Positions 1 through 7,563 of a stretch of DNA of 54,069 nt are shown here, one piece after another. This stretch comes from Sphingomonas sp. TREG-RG-20F-R18-01. Lineage in GTDB: Bacteria > Pseudomonadota > Alphaproteobacteria > Sphingomonadales > Sphingomonadaceae. How positions within the stretch are numbered: position 1 is the stretch's first letter; each line of letters begins with the position of its first letter. The DNA lies in contig NZ_JAKNQQ010000014.1 in assembly GCF_022662475.1 (NCBI RefSeq), positions 1 to 54,069 on the forward strand, in the 5' to 3' direction. Position numbers and translations under genes: made by a program. The notes below the pieces were generated by a model. It did no database searches. It saw nothing but the letters and a program-made list of their open reading frames with translations, and was not told the origin of the DNA.

Positions 1-152
1 CCGTAGATCTGGCTGCGGGCAACGTCATGGCGCCGCGCCACGTCGCAGACCCGCGCGCCCGACTGGAACGCCTCTGCGACAATCTGCTCGCGCTGCTCAT
101 CACTCCAGCGACGGCGACGCTCCGGTCCCGCCAGTATCGTTACCTGCGCCAT
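1..152 (-). CDS. tnpA: IS66-family accessory transposase protein TnpA, N-terminal part
   Basis: The minus strand reads MAQVTILAGPERRRRWSDEQ at its start and continues into an Arg-rich helix-turn-helix (ARRHDVARSQIY) before the window edge cuts it. The start, with GPERRRRWS followed by an IVAEAF helix, is the usual opening of the small HTH protein (orfA/TnpA) of IS66-family elements, which is needed for transposition beside TnpB and TnpC. The ATG at 152 is the only sensible start. A hairpin and a GTAAGC-type element end lie just upstream, as expected for the left end of such an element. The rest of the element lies outside the window, so completeness cannot be judged. Confidence 0.85.
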   Translation of the reverse strand, partial: MAQVTILAGPERRRRWSDEQREQIVAEAFQSGARVCDVARRHDVARSQIY

Positions 153-162
153 GATCGAAACC

Positions 163-192
163 GACGTCCTTACGTGCGACTGTAAGGACGTC
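163..192. repeat. Perfect 11-bp inverted repeat upstream of tnpA
   Basis: GACGTCCTTAC (163-173) and GTAAGGACGTC (182-192) are perfect inverse copies around an 8-base loop. They sit 11 bases upstream of the tnpA start, inside the leader of the IS66-type element. In RNA this would be a strong hairpin just before the start codon, so it could damp translation or stop read-through transcription from outside. The role is inference. Confidence 0.6.
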
Positions 193-264
193 CTCTAGCT
201 CCAGCTCACAATCAGCAAGGCGGCCCCCGCCGGATGGCTACAACGAGGAAGCCGCCCGCCCCGA

Positions 265-289
265 TCTCGCCACTGTCAGTATGGCTTAC
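265..289 (-). mobile_element. Terminal inverted repeat (left end) of the IS66-type element
   Basis: On the minus strand the sequence begins GTAAGCCATACTGACAGTGG at 289. This matches the GTAAGC-type ends of IS66-family elements and lies 137 bases upstream of tnpA, the usual place for the left end. The element therefore probably ends at 289. A target duplication cannot be tested because the other end is outside the window. Confidence 0.6.
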
Positions 290-395
290 ATATTGGTAAT
301 TCCACGTTCGTAACTAACTGCATATCTCCAAACTTGGCACGAAACATGCTCCTGAAATCCTGGGGCGGGGGCGCTTAGGATTGAGGACAACATAT

Positions 396-1028
396 ATGAA
401 ACTTGCCTATCTTCTTGCAGCCGGTGCGGCGTTCGTTGCAGCAACCTCGGCAGAAGCCGCGACGCTGATCAGCGCCGATGTGACGGGACCTTCGGGAACG
501 ATCTGGACCACACGTCATACCGGTAACTACACGGTATTCCTGCAAAGTCCTGGCCTGGGTAACTTCCTGAATCCTAACGACGAGTCGATCAACTTCAACG
601 TGGCAAATACGGGTGTCACGCGTGTCCTGCTTGCAGGTGAAGGCTACACTCCTGGCACGAACATCGACTCGGATCCGTTGTATAACCTGACGCTGAAGTT
701 TGACGGCGGCCAGACACTGACTGGCGTTTATACCCCGGCCACGAACACGTTTGACGGAGGTACCTCGTTCGTTGACGGCAATACGACGTACTCGCTTATC
801 GAATTCTCCTATCGTCGTTTCCTTGGTGACGCGGTGCAGCCTAATGTCGCTGTTCCAGGCGGCGACGGCAACGATTACGTCGGTAATTTCCGCATCAGCG
901 CGGTAAGCCCTGGCGCTGTACCTGAGCCGGCCACCTGGGCGATGATGCTGATGGGTTTTGGCCTTATTGGCGCTGGCGTGCGAGCCAGCCGCAAGGGTAG
1001 GGTTGCGACGCGGATCGCATATGCCTAA
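396..1028 (+). CDS. PEPxxWA-CTERM sorted exported protein
   Basis: A 210-residue protein with an N-terminal signal peptide (MKLAYLLAAGAAFVAATSAEA) and a C-terminal sorting tail: VPEPATWAMM, then a hydrophobic stretch (LMGFGLIGAGV), then Arg/Lys-rich residues. This tripartite end is the PEPxxWA variant of PEP-CTERM. Such proteins are thought to be processed by an exosortase and displayed at the surface or in extracellular material. The middle (about residues 25-165) is Thr/Gly/Asn-rich and looks like beta structure; I recognise no catalytic motif. The ATG at 396 is preceded by GAGGA at good spacing, so it is preferred to an upstream in-frame TTG. A terminator-like hairpin follows. The exosortase is not in this window. 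Confidence 0.85.
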   Translation: MKLAYLLAAGAAFVAATSAEAATLISADVTGPSGTIWTTRHTGNYTVFLQSPGLGNFLNPNDESINFNVANTGVTRVLLAGEGYTPGTNIDSDPLYNLTLKFDGGQTLTGVYTPATNTFDGGTSFVDGNTTYSLIEFSYRRFLGDAVQPNVAVPGGDGNDYVGNFRISAVSPGAVPEPATWAMMLMGFGLIGAGVRASRKGRVATRIAYA

Positions 1029-1050
1029 TCTCACTGTCAGCTAGACTTAC

Positions 1051-1093
1051 AGGAAGCCGTCGATCTCAATGGAGGTCGGCGGCTCTTCCTTTT
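1051..1093 (+). terminator. Rho-independent terminator after the PEPxxWA gene
   Basis: GGAAGCCGTCGATCTC (from 1052) can pair, with a few G-U and bulged positions, with GAGGTCGGCGGCTCTTCC across a short AATG loop, and TTTTG follows. It lies 23 bases after the stop codon of the PEPxxWA gene. Confidence 0.6.
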
Positions 1094-1291
1094 GTGTCGT
1101 GATTGACGCACCAGTGATCCGCTCTCGAAATGTCCGCTTTTAAGCGTTCCGAACTGCCCGTTTTCTCGCCCTATAGCTGCCGGTCGGCTTTCAGAATGAT
1201 GTACGCGCTGGATCGATGCCGGAACGGCGATAGATGGTAGTTTGCGATCTGGCGGCTTCCATCGGTCAAAACACTTGCCGACCGCAAGCCA

Positions 1292-1459
1292 CTATTCGTG
1301 GCCGTAAACGAAGCCATCGTGGGCGCCGCGGGCAAAGTCCCGAACATCGTGCCCAAAGCTGCTTGTAAAGCCGAAATACGCGATCAACCCGAACAGGGCT
1401 GCCATCATCGCAATATTACGCTTCGTCACGCTGCGGCCCGTCTCCGAAACACTCCGCAT
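1292..1459 (-). CDS. Small membrane protein, 55 residues
   Basis: An ATG at 1459 is preceded by an excellent ribosome-binding site (GGGAGGATTT then ATG). It opens a 55-codon frame ending in TAG: a basic start (MRSVSETGRSVTKRN), one membrane helix (IAMMAALFGLIAYFGFTS) and a polar tail ending in HDGFVYGHE. The strong Shine-Dalgarno and the basic-helix-polar layout support a real small gene. I do not recognise the family and infer only a single-pass inner-membrane location. Confidence 0.6.
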   Translation of the reverse strand: MRSVSETGRSVTKRNIAMMAALFGLIAYFGFTSSFGHDVRDFARGAHDGFVYGHE

Positions 1460-1654
1460 AAATCCTCCCTAGGCCTGCGATCCGAGAGTTTCTGATCCGC
1501 AATCCCCGGGTAGGTCATCTCCTGCCGCGTGACCTCGCCTCACGTATACGTTCGATTCTCGTAGATTTTATTTATAAACGGCTTCGGCAAGGAGCGCAAA
1601 GCGACGTAAGCCGTTAACGCACGATTACGTCCTGAATATACTAACAGAGCGCCG

Positions 1655-1861
1655 CTATAGATATATCTCACTCAAGCCTGGTAGCCCGATATGGAACAGA
1701 ACCACCGTGATCGCTGTAGCGCAGGTGACGCATAACCAATAGGCGACAGGCTCGCCTCTGCGCGTAATGCCTGTTCCATCTGCACATAGCGCGCCGGACG
1801 CAATGGCGCGACCGGTGGTAATCAGCAGCCCGCTACCAATGATGACCGGCATGAGTTCCAT
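1655..1861 (-). CDS. Small membrane protein with two predicted helices
   Basis: A 68-residue frame with two hydrophobic segments: PVIIGSGLLITTGRAIASGAL near the start and a second at YWLCVTCATAITVVLFHIG. Between them lies a polar stretch ITRRGEPVAYW. A helix, then an RxGxP-YW motif, then another helix resembles small two-helix proteins of unknown function in proteobacteria. The start is uncertain: ATG at 1861 or at 1852, neither with a convincing ribosome-binding site. Isolated between other small genes. Function unknown. Confidence 0.45.
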   Translation of the reverse strand: MELMPVIIGSGLLITTGRAIASGALCADGTGITRRGEPVAYWLCVTCATAITVVLFHIGLPGLSEIYL

Positions 1862-2079
1862 CTGTTAGATCATACGGCAAATTGTGAAATAACAAAGAGC
1901 TACTTAGGCGGGTAAAAGGGTATGCGGCCTGCCGGCAGGTTTTCACACACTGCTCGTAAAGGGTTGACCGTGTGCAGGTAGGCTTCCAAAGTCCGACTGC
2001 GCATGCCCGGCCCGGCTTACGTCGAAGCTACGCCAGAAACGTGGCCAAAACTCATCGTATTTGAGTTGGAGTAGCTTAA

Positions 2080-2262
2080 ATGATCGTACTGGTCCTCTGC
2101 GCCGCTTTTCTGCTGACCGTTGTCCTGGGGCTAGCGAGCATAGCGGCAAGGCGTATGTCGAAGCAGCTGGTCGAGCCGAAATCCTCGGTCATACTTCGCA
2201 GCGGATCGGCGGGGTTTTTCATTCTTACGGTTGTAGCGTTGGCGGCTACTGCAGTTGGTTAA
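2080..2262 (+). CDS. Small two-helix membrane protein
   Basis: A 60-residue frame starting at an ATG with TTGGAGTAG upstream, a plausible ribosome-binding site. It has a hydrophobic N-terminus (MIVLVLCAAFLLTVVLGLAS), a basic middle (RRMSKQLVEPK) and a second hydrophobic helix at the end (AGFFILTVVALAATAVG). This predicts a two-span inner-membrane protein with no recognisable motif. Function unknown; too short to be certain it is expressed. Confidence 0.45.
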   Translation: MIVLVLCAAFLLTVVLGLASIAARRMSKQLVEPKSSVILRSGSAGFFILTVVALAATAVG

Positions 2263-2734
2263 CCTAATCCACTATGAAAGCGTCGGAACTACCCAGACCG
2301 ACCCAATCCGGCACAGTTCCCGTATTGTTTCAAAAACCTTCGTTGTGCTGGTCAGGCATACGCCTACACGACCTGGAACCGCGCACTTCTCGGAAGGTAT
2401 GGCGCGGCTAGGGCTGCAGTTACGGTACAAACTAAACTGCAGCCCGCTCCCGTTCGCTTAAAAATTCAACGTAACTCGTTGACTCGATTATCAATTGGCC
2501 TAGCTTGTGGGGCAACCGGTCTCGTCCCCCCAATAGGTAGGATCGGCCAGGGTCGCAGTATGATTCCACTGCTGCGGCCCGCCTCCCGCAGGTGGAGAAG
2601 CTATGCCATACAGTCCCATCTGCCGAGTGCAGAACGTCTACGCGTCGTTCAACTGATTCTAGTGCAGCTGGCGAAGTCCGAGACTTGGCACAATTGCGAT
2701 GGACCGCCTGGTCGATTCCGTGGCAATGACCCCT
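2263..2734. other. Intergenic stretch without a supportable gene
   Basis: Short open frames exist here (for example one of 89 codons at 2479-2748), but none has a ribosome-binding site or a protein-like composition. It separates the small membrane protein from the decayed end of the glycoside hydrolase pseudogene. No repeat or hairpin of note was seen. Confidence 0.5.
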
Positions 2735-3990
2735 TTACGGCTTCATGAACTGTTCGATAGCCAGCTGCTTAGGCGCGTCAACCTGACCGCCGTATTCCTG
2801 CGCCCCCACGCGCCGTACTTGCTGATCGGATCGACGTCGTTGAACAGCATGACCAGGTCGGCCTAAGCCGAGATAGCCTTCAGGTACTGCGCATACATGT
2901 CGCCCATGAATTGGCTCCGCTCAAGCGTTTCGAACTGATTTTGTGGAAGCAGCGCTGTCGGCAGCTCGTGTTGGCCTCCCTCGTAGGTGATGCAGCGGAT
3001 ATTTGGAGCGCTCGCGCGGGCGATGTCGCAGGTCGTCTTGAGCGTGGCTACCGCATCGGTCACGCTGGCCTGCAACAGGGCGTCGCTGTACGGCCCCTGC
3101 CGGTCATGGCTGAAATACGGCGCGCCGGCGATCGCGTCGACGTGATCCGCAATCCCCGGGTAGCTCATCTCCTGCCGCGTGACCTCGGGGTAGGCGGACT
3201 GAGTGCCGAGCACACGCACCAGGTCCTTCGGGCGATCGGCGAATGCGGCTTCCCAGATCTTGAACATGTCGATGGCTCGACGCGAATAGTTCTGCCACGC
3301 GCCGTAGCCGTTGTTCGGGTTGATCTTCAGCGTGGTCGCCTGCGCGAGATTGTCCTGCGCTTGCCAGAACTGGAAATTCCAGACCTCGTTGCTGAGCTCG
3401 ACGTAGATCTTGTGCCCAGCCGGCAGCGTGTCGTGCGCCTGTTTCGCGGCCCACTGCATATAGGTCGCATCGTCGTTCCACGAGTGGTTGAACCACGGAT
3501 CAGCATCGGCCAGCTTGGCCAACCGCATCTGGTTCTCCAGCGCCTGACCCGGATTGTCGAGCGTCCGCGGATCGGGCCGGTTGGCTGCCGTGCGCGCCGG
3601 GCTACTGTTCGTCTCGTTCCAGTCCATGAAGCGCAGGACGGCGTACTTGCTCGAGCTGGCGATCACCTCTTTCGAAAACTCGTTACCCGAGGCGTTTTTC
3701 GCGTCGTGGCATTCGAACTCGCGGAACGGATCGGCCGCGTTCACCCCGTAAAGGCTGAACCACGTATTTTTCACCGCGCCGCCCCATGATGGCATATCGA
3801 ACGTCAAGGTGTGGTCGCCCTTGACCTGATTGACGCTCCCGCTGTGCGTCAAGGCACCGCTTCCCTTCCAGCTGCAGGCGATGCTGGTCTGGTTCACCCA
3901 GCCGCCGGTCGGCGCGCCGACCGGAGCCGCCGCAGGTCCGGCCGCGAGCTTTTCGGTAAGGCTGGTCCGGTCGGACGCATCATACAGAGC
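2735..3990 (-). pseudogene. Decayed glycoside hydrolase of clan GH-A type
   Basis: About 330 residues of a secreted glycoside-hydrolase-like protein remain. VELSNEVWN carries the NE pair typical of the acid/base after strand 4 of clan A enzymes, and TYEGGQH is a candidate nucleophile segment after strand 7. The gene is broken in three ways. The 5' end is missing: recognisable protein starts near RALYDASDRTSLTEK and runs into antisense of an Ala-rich gene. A TAG at 2863-2865 interrupts it after YLKAISA. Past that stop, ADLVMLFNDVDPISKYGAWG continues and then needs a frame change at a run of five G (about 2805) to reach AQEYGGQVDAPKQLAIEQF and the natural TAA at 2735. I did not assign a numbered family. 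Confidence 0.75.
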
Positions 3991-4394
3991 GCGGATCGAG
4001 CCGATGCAGCCAAGGCGCCTGGTGACTTCGCAGCACAGGCAGCATCTGACAAAGCTGCGAAAGACGCGGCCAAGGCCGCCGCCGACGCCGCGAATGCTGC
4101 TGCTGCGGCAGTGCAGGCGGATTCCGACAAGTCCGCCAAGCAAGCTGATGGCGCGGCGAAGACTGCGCAGAAGGCTGCGGCAAAAGCCGCTGCCGACGTC
4201 GCAAAACAACAAGAGCAAGCAGCGAAGGAGCTGCAAAGGCAGCCAACGACGCGGCCAAAGCAGCGGCTGCGGCCGCGAAGGACGCCCAGAAATCGACCGA
4301 TGCTGCTGCTAAAGCCGCGCAAGACGCAATCAATGGCAATGGCAAAGGCAACAACGGCAACGGTAAGGACAACGGTGGGCCCAATGGCGGCTGA
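3991..4394 (+). pseudogene. Decayed Ala/Lys-rich coiled-coil protein
   Basis: The plus strand codes an extended Ala/Lys/Asp repeat (for example ASDKAAKDAAKAAADAANAA and KAAAKAAADVAKQQEQAAK) in one frame from about 3991 to 4228. After that the same composition continues in another frame (AAKAANDAAKAAAAAAKDAQ) and ends with a Gly/Asn tail (NGNGKGNNGNGKDNGG) and a TGA at 4392. A one-base change near 4228 therefore broke the frame. The 5' end is missing at the junction with the glycoside hydrolase remnant. The composition resembles TolA-like or histone-H1-like helical proteins, but that is low-complexity similarity only. Confidence 0.6.
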
Positions 4395-4749
4395 TGGCCG
4401 AGCTCGCGTGGGCTCAGAGCAGGATCCGTTTGCGTTCCGGACACCCATAGAGGGCCGGATGCGCATCTTGACCGGGCGAAACGACTTGCGCGCAGCGCGT
4501 CTCTATAAAATCTTCAAACCTGGCTTCTTCGCTCGCAAAGGTACGTCGTCTTCAATTCATCTTCTCAACATTTCCAAGTCCGGCGCCAAAGCTCACGCGG
4601 AGCAGCCGCCGCGCGAGGGAGATCGAGTGATGATCGAATGCGACTTTCCCTTGGGAGAAGCTCGTGTTCCTTGGGTTTCGGCCAATCGCTTTGGTCTACA
4701 ATTCGTTATTCCGCTAAGCGAGAACAGTTTGGCCCAAGTGGTGGGATGA
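4384..4749 (+). CDS. PilZ-domain protein
   Basis: A 121-residue protein with one PilZ-like domain. An RxxxR arrangement is seen at RNDLR, followed by LNISKSGAKA, which matches the (D/N)xSxxG element of PilZ. A beta-rich end follows (GDRVMIECDF, FGLQFVIPLSE). PilZ domains bind cyclic di-GMP and pass the signal to motility, exopolysaccharide or other outputs. The start is uncertain: the ATG at 4384 overlaps the end of the Ala-rich frame, and an in-frame ATG at 4459 would still keep the whole domain. Function in this cell unknown. Confidence 0.7.
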   Translation: MAADGRARVGSEQDPFAFRTPIEGRMRILTGRNDLRAARLYKIFKPGFFARKGTSSSIHLLNISKSGAKAHAEQPPREGDRVMIECDFPLGEARVPWVSANRFGLQFVIPLSENSLAQVVG

Positions 4750-4994
4750 CGATCCGGAAGAAAGGTTGATCTGACATAGTCGAGACTGCGATGCTCATGA
4801 AGGTAATGACCTCGGGGATAGCTACCCCCTTAAAATGTTCCTCTTTGCTGACGCTTTCATGCAACTTTCGGGATTGCATCCGCCAAACTCTGCAACACTG
4901 GCAGAGGTGGCATGCGCCCGGCCGGGATGACCGCTTCTGAGCGAAGCCGTCGTTCGGTGAGCCGGACCTGAATGACTAAAATGTCCCAAAACAC

Positions 4995-5023
4995 GGTGAA
5001 GAGGCCCCTCGCCGGAGGCGAGG
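4995..5023 (-). terminator. Possible terminator behind the tyrosine recombinase
   Basis: CCTCGCC-GGA-GGCGAGG (5007-5023) is a perfect 7-bp hairpin with a 3-base loop, 10 bases past the recombinase stop codon on the minus strand. The T-rich run (GTTTTGGG) lies a little further away than usual, so this is a moderate call. Confidence 0.4.
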
Positions 5024-5033
5024 AGCCGTCGGG

Positions 5034-5666
5034 TCAGATTTCGGTGTTCTCGGCAAGGGCAAGTGCGTCTTCCACGTCGATGCCGAGATAGCGCACCGTG
5101 TTCTCGATCTTGCTATGGCCGAGAAGGATCTGGACGGCACGGAGGTTGCCTGTCGCCCTGTATATGATCGAAGCCTTCGTTCGGCGAAGCGAGTGCGTGC
5201 CATACTCGCTTCGCATCAGACCGACGCCAGTCACCCATTCATCGACAAGCCGTGCATACTGGCGGGTGCTGAGGTGCCCGCTATGATCAATCCGGCTGGG
5301 AAAGACATAGTCGTCCACTGCGCCGCCCCGCCGTTCAAGCCACGCCAACAGGCTGGTCCGAGCGTCCGGAAGCAACTCGAACTGAACCGGCCGACCGGTT
5401 TTCTGTTGCATCACGATTGCACGCGTTCGGATCTGTCCGCCGCTGACAAGGTCGCGGATCTTCATCTGCACCAGGTCGCAGCCCCGGAGTTTGCTGTCGA
5501 TCGCCAGGTCGAACAGCGCCCGATCTCGCAAGCGGCGGCGCTGATTGAGGTAAAATCGGATCTCCCATATTTGCTTCGGTTTCAGCGCGCGCTTCGCGCC
5601 GACGGTCCGTCCGGCATTCCAGACTGGGCGTTTTGTCGCGGTGGGTTCGGTTTCAGGCATCTCCAT
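5034..5666 (-). CDS. Short tyrosine recombinase (catalytic domain only)
   Basis: A 210-residue protein of the phage-integrase/tyrosine-recombinase family. The catalytic set is visible: Arg in SKLRGCDLVQMK, HSLRRTKA (HxxR), LLGHSKIENTVRYLGI (His and the Tyr nucleophile). It lacks the N-terminal SAM-like core-binding domain of full-length integrases, so in size it is closer to FimB/FimE-type invertases. The ATG at 5666 has CGGAGA at good spacing and is preferred to in-frame ATGs at 5672 and 5660. No obvious attachment site or tRNA adjoins it. A hairpin follows the stop. It may invert or excise a local segment, or be a leftover of a mobile element. Confidence 0.85.
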   Translation of the reverse strand: MEMPETEPTATKRPVWNAGRTVGAKRALKPKQIWEIRFYLNQRRRLRDRALFDLAIDSKLRGCDLVQMKIRDLVSGGQIRTRAIVMQQKTGRPVQFELLPDARTSLLAWLERRGGAVDDYVFPSRIDHSGHLSTRQYARLVDEWVTGVGLMRSEYGTHSLRRTKASIIYRATGNLRAVQILLGHSKIENTVRYLGIDVEDALALAENTEI

Positions 5667-6036
5667 GATCATTCTCCGATGGCCAGAATGGCCGTCCGAA
5701 GAACGCTTTGGCGCCTGATAAGCAGGAATGCCCCGAGGCACCTGCCGACCAGATCTCGCCGTTCCCCCGTGACGGCGCAAACGTCCTGTTCTGACAGGAG
5801 CCGCCGACCGAGCGTCGTGAAGCTGCCAATGTCGGTCGTCCCGCAGATCGCGAAAGCCTGCTGTAACCGGTCACTTGAGGCACTCGCAGCAGTCCGGTTT
5901 CTCCATGTCCAACTGGTAATTTCGGGAAAGCACATTCGGGAACACATTTTGGGAAAGCGCCTCGACGAAGCGCCTGGAAAGGCTGATCCGCCCCCAAGGC
6001 TTCCCATCGGCCCTTTCAGTTGAGAAGGTCGATGGA
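5667..6036. other. Intergenic region upstream of the recombinase, with GGGAAAG repeats
   Basis: No gene is supportable. The main feature is a cluster at 5921-5959 of three spaced motifs: TTCGGGAAAGC, ATTCGGGAACAC and TTTTGGGAAAGCG. A near copy lies at 51844-51882. The cluster is about 255 bp upstream of the recombinase start and about 80 bp past the end of the S41 protease gene. Confidence 0.5.
5921..5959 (+). repeat. GGGAAAG-type repeat cluster, copy 1
   Basis: Three tandem-like motifs GGGAAAG, CGGGAACA and TTTTGGGAAAGC occur in 39 bases. From the first GGGAAAG on, about 30 of 36 positions match the copy at 51844-51882, in the same orientation. A shared dispersed repeat explains this better than chance. 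Confidence 0.55.
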
Positions 6037-7518
6037 TTAGTTTGACGCTATGAGGAGCGCCCGCGCCAACGCGGTGTCCCGCCCGGCTTTTAGATCGGCT
6101 GTTAGGGCCGGCACGATGAGATCCGGCATGATCCCCGCGTCCGGCTGCGGCGTGTCGGGCCAATAGGCGATCAGCGGCAGATCCACCTCGACGCTTGATC
6201 CCGGCAATCCGACGAAGAAGAAGGCGCCGCCGTTGATGCCGCGACGGTTGCCGCCGGTCTGCTCGCCGATGAGCGTCCCCAACCGATGCCGCCGCATGAG
6301 GCTCGCGAAGCCGAAGGTGGCTGAAGCGTTCTTCGGCCCGACCAGCACGGCGACCTTGCCTTGAAACCGTTGACCGGTGGGCTGGATGGTGTCGGTATCG
6401 GAAGCGTCGCCGGGGCGGGTCAGGGTGTAGAAACCGGCCGCGTCGGGGCCGATCACCGACTCTCCCCAATCCTTGAAACTACGATCCCAAGTCTTGAGGT
6501 GCGGGGCCAATCGATCAGGTATCTTGCGATAGCGCACATGGCGGGAATAGCTGTCGGCAGACAGCGGCGCTTCGATTAGGCGGGAGATGATCGCCGACCC
6601 GCAATCGAGCCCTCCGCCGTTGTCGCGAACGTCGATGACGATGCCCGAGAGATTGCGGTCGACCGCGGTGTCCACGCTGGCGTCGATGAAGCCCCGCCAA
6701 TCCCATTTATCGTGAAACACCGCCCAGGTCGGCATGGTGAGGACGCAGACATGGCCACGCACGTCGAATGTCCAGCCATAGGGAGAGTCCGTAAACGGAC
6801 GCCGCAACGCCGCGTCCCGCGCCGCTGCGGTCATCAACGGGCAAGTAATCATGACGGTTCTGCCATCGGCTCGGACCACGACACGCGCAGAGGGGCGTGA
6901 CGATGGGAACAGCAATGCCCGCAGCACGTCGAACGCCGGCTGATCGGCATCGCCCGGTATGCCGAGGTCGGCTACCTTGCGCGCATCGTTACTTCCATCC
7001 GTGCGGGCATAGGGAAGCATCTTGGTCAGGATGTCGCGCGCGCCGATGCCGTCGATCGCGACGACTTCGCTTCCAGCCGGCAGATGGTGCCCGCTGCCGA
7101 GATCGGCGGTGACGATCATGCGCCGGTCTAGCCATACGAAGGCGAAGGGCAGTCGATCGGGCTTGCCGAACAGCGCCGATGCGACGGCGGGCGTCTGGTT
7201 GGCGGGATTGGGATAGCTGTGGCCGCACCGGATGCTGGCGGTAAAAGCCGTGAGTGCCAGATAGAAGTCTCCCAAGGTGCGGGGCGTGCCCGCGAACCGA
7301 TCCAGACGTTGACGTCCCCGCTGGAATTCCAACGGAGTCAGGTAGCGGTAGAGGCCAGGATGCAGGCTGGCGTAAGCATCGAACAGGATGGCTATGTCCG
7401 CCTGCATCGCCGCAGGTGCCAGCAGCTCGTCGGTTGCCTTGGCGGGTGCCGGCAAGAGGGCGGTGGCGAACAGTCCCGACGCTCCCATCAGGACGTGGCG
7501 GCGATCGAGATATGTCAT
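6037..7518 (-). CDS. Exported S41-family peptidase
   Basis: A 493-residue protein with a twin-arginine-like signal (DRRHVLMGASG, then a hydrophobic stretch ending PAPAKA). The C-terminal half has the S41 (C-terminal processing protease/Tsp) pattern: VIDVRDNGGG, a candidate catalytic serine in PKNASATFGFA, and GEQTGG. S41 enzymes cut proteins near their C-termini using Ser/Lys chemistry, usually in the periplasm. No clear PDZ domain was seen, but VVAIDGIGARDIL around residue 160 is PDZ-like. The start at 7518 (MTYLDRR) fits the signal peptide better than an upstream in-frame start. An AraC-type regulator lies 45 bases upstream on the same strand and may share the transcript. Confidence 0.8.
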   Translation of the reverse strand: MTYLDRRHVLMGASGLFATALLPAPAKATDELLAPAAMQADIAILFDAYASLHPGLYRYLTPLEFQRGRQRLDRFAGTPRTLGDFYLALTAFTASIRCGHSYPNPANQTPAVASALFGKPDRLPFAFVWLDRRMIVTADLGSGHHLPAGSEVVAIDGIGARDILTKMLPYARTDGSNDARKVADLGIPGDADQPAFDVLRALLFPSSRPSARVVVRADGRTVMITCPLMTAAARDAALRRPFTDSPYGWTFDVRGHVCVLTMPTWAVFHDKWDWRGFIDASVDTAVDRNLSGIVIDVRDNGGGLDCGSAIISRLIEAPLSADSYSRHVRYRKIPDRLAPHLKTWDRSFKDWGESVIGPDAAGFYTLTRPGDASDTDTIQPTGQRFQGKVAVLVGPKNASATFGFASLMRRHRLGTLIGEQTGGNRRGINGGAFFFVGLPGSSVEVDLPLIAYWPDTPQPDAGIMPDLIVPALTADLKAGRDTALARALLIASN

Positions 7519-7563
7519 GCTGTTGCTCCGGGTGGGTATGCCCCACACCGATGCCGATCATGT

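Noticed and set aside
3991..4236. N-terminal extension of the glycoside hydrolase frame
   Set aside because: The first 80 or so residues of that frame are antisense of the Ala/Lys-rich gene and have an unnatural Leu/Arg/Cys composition.
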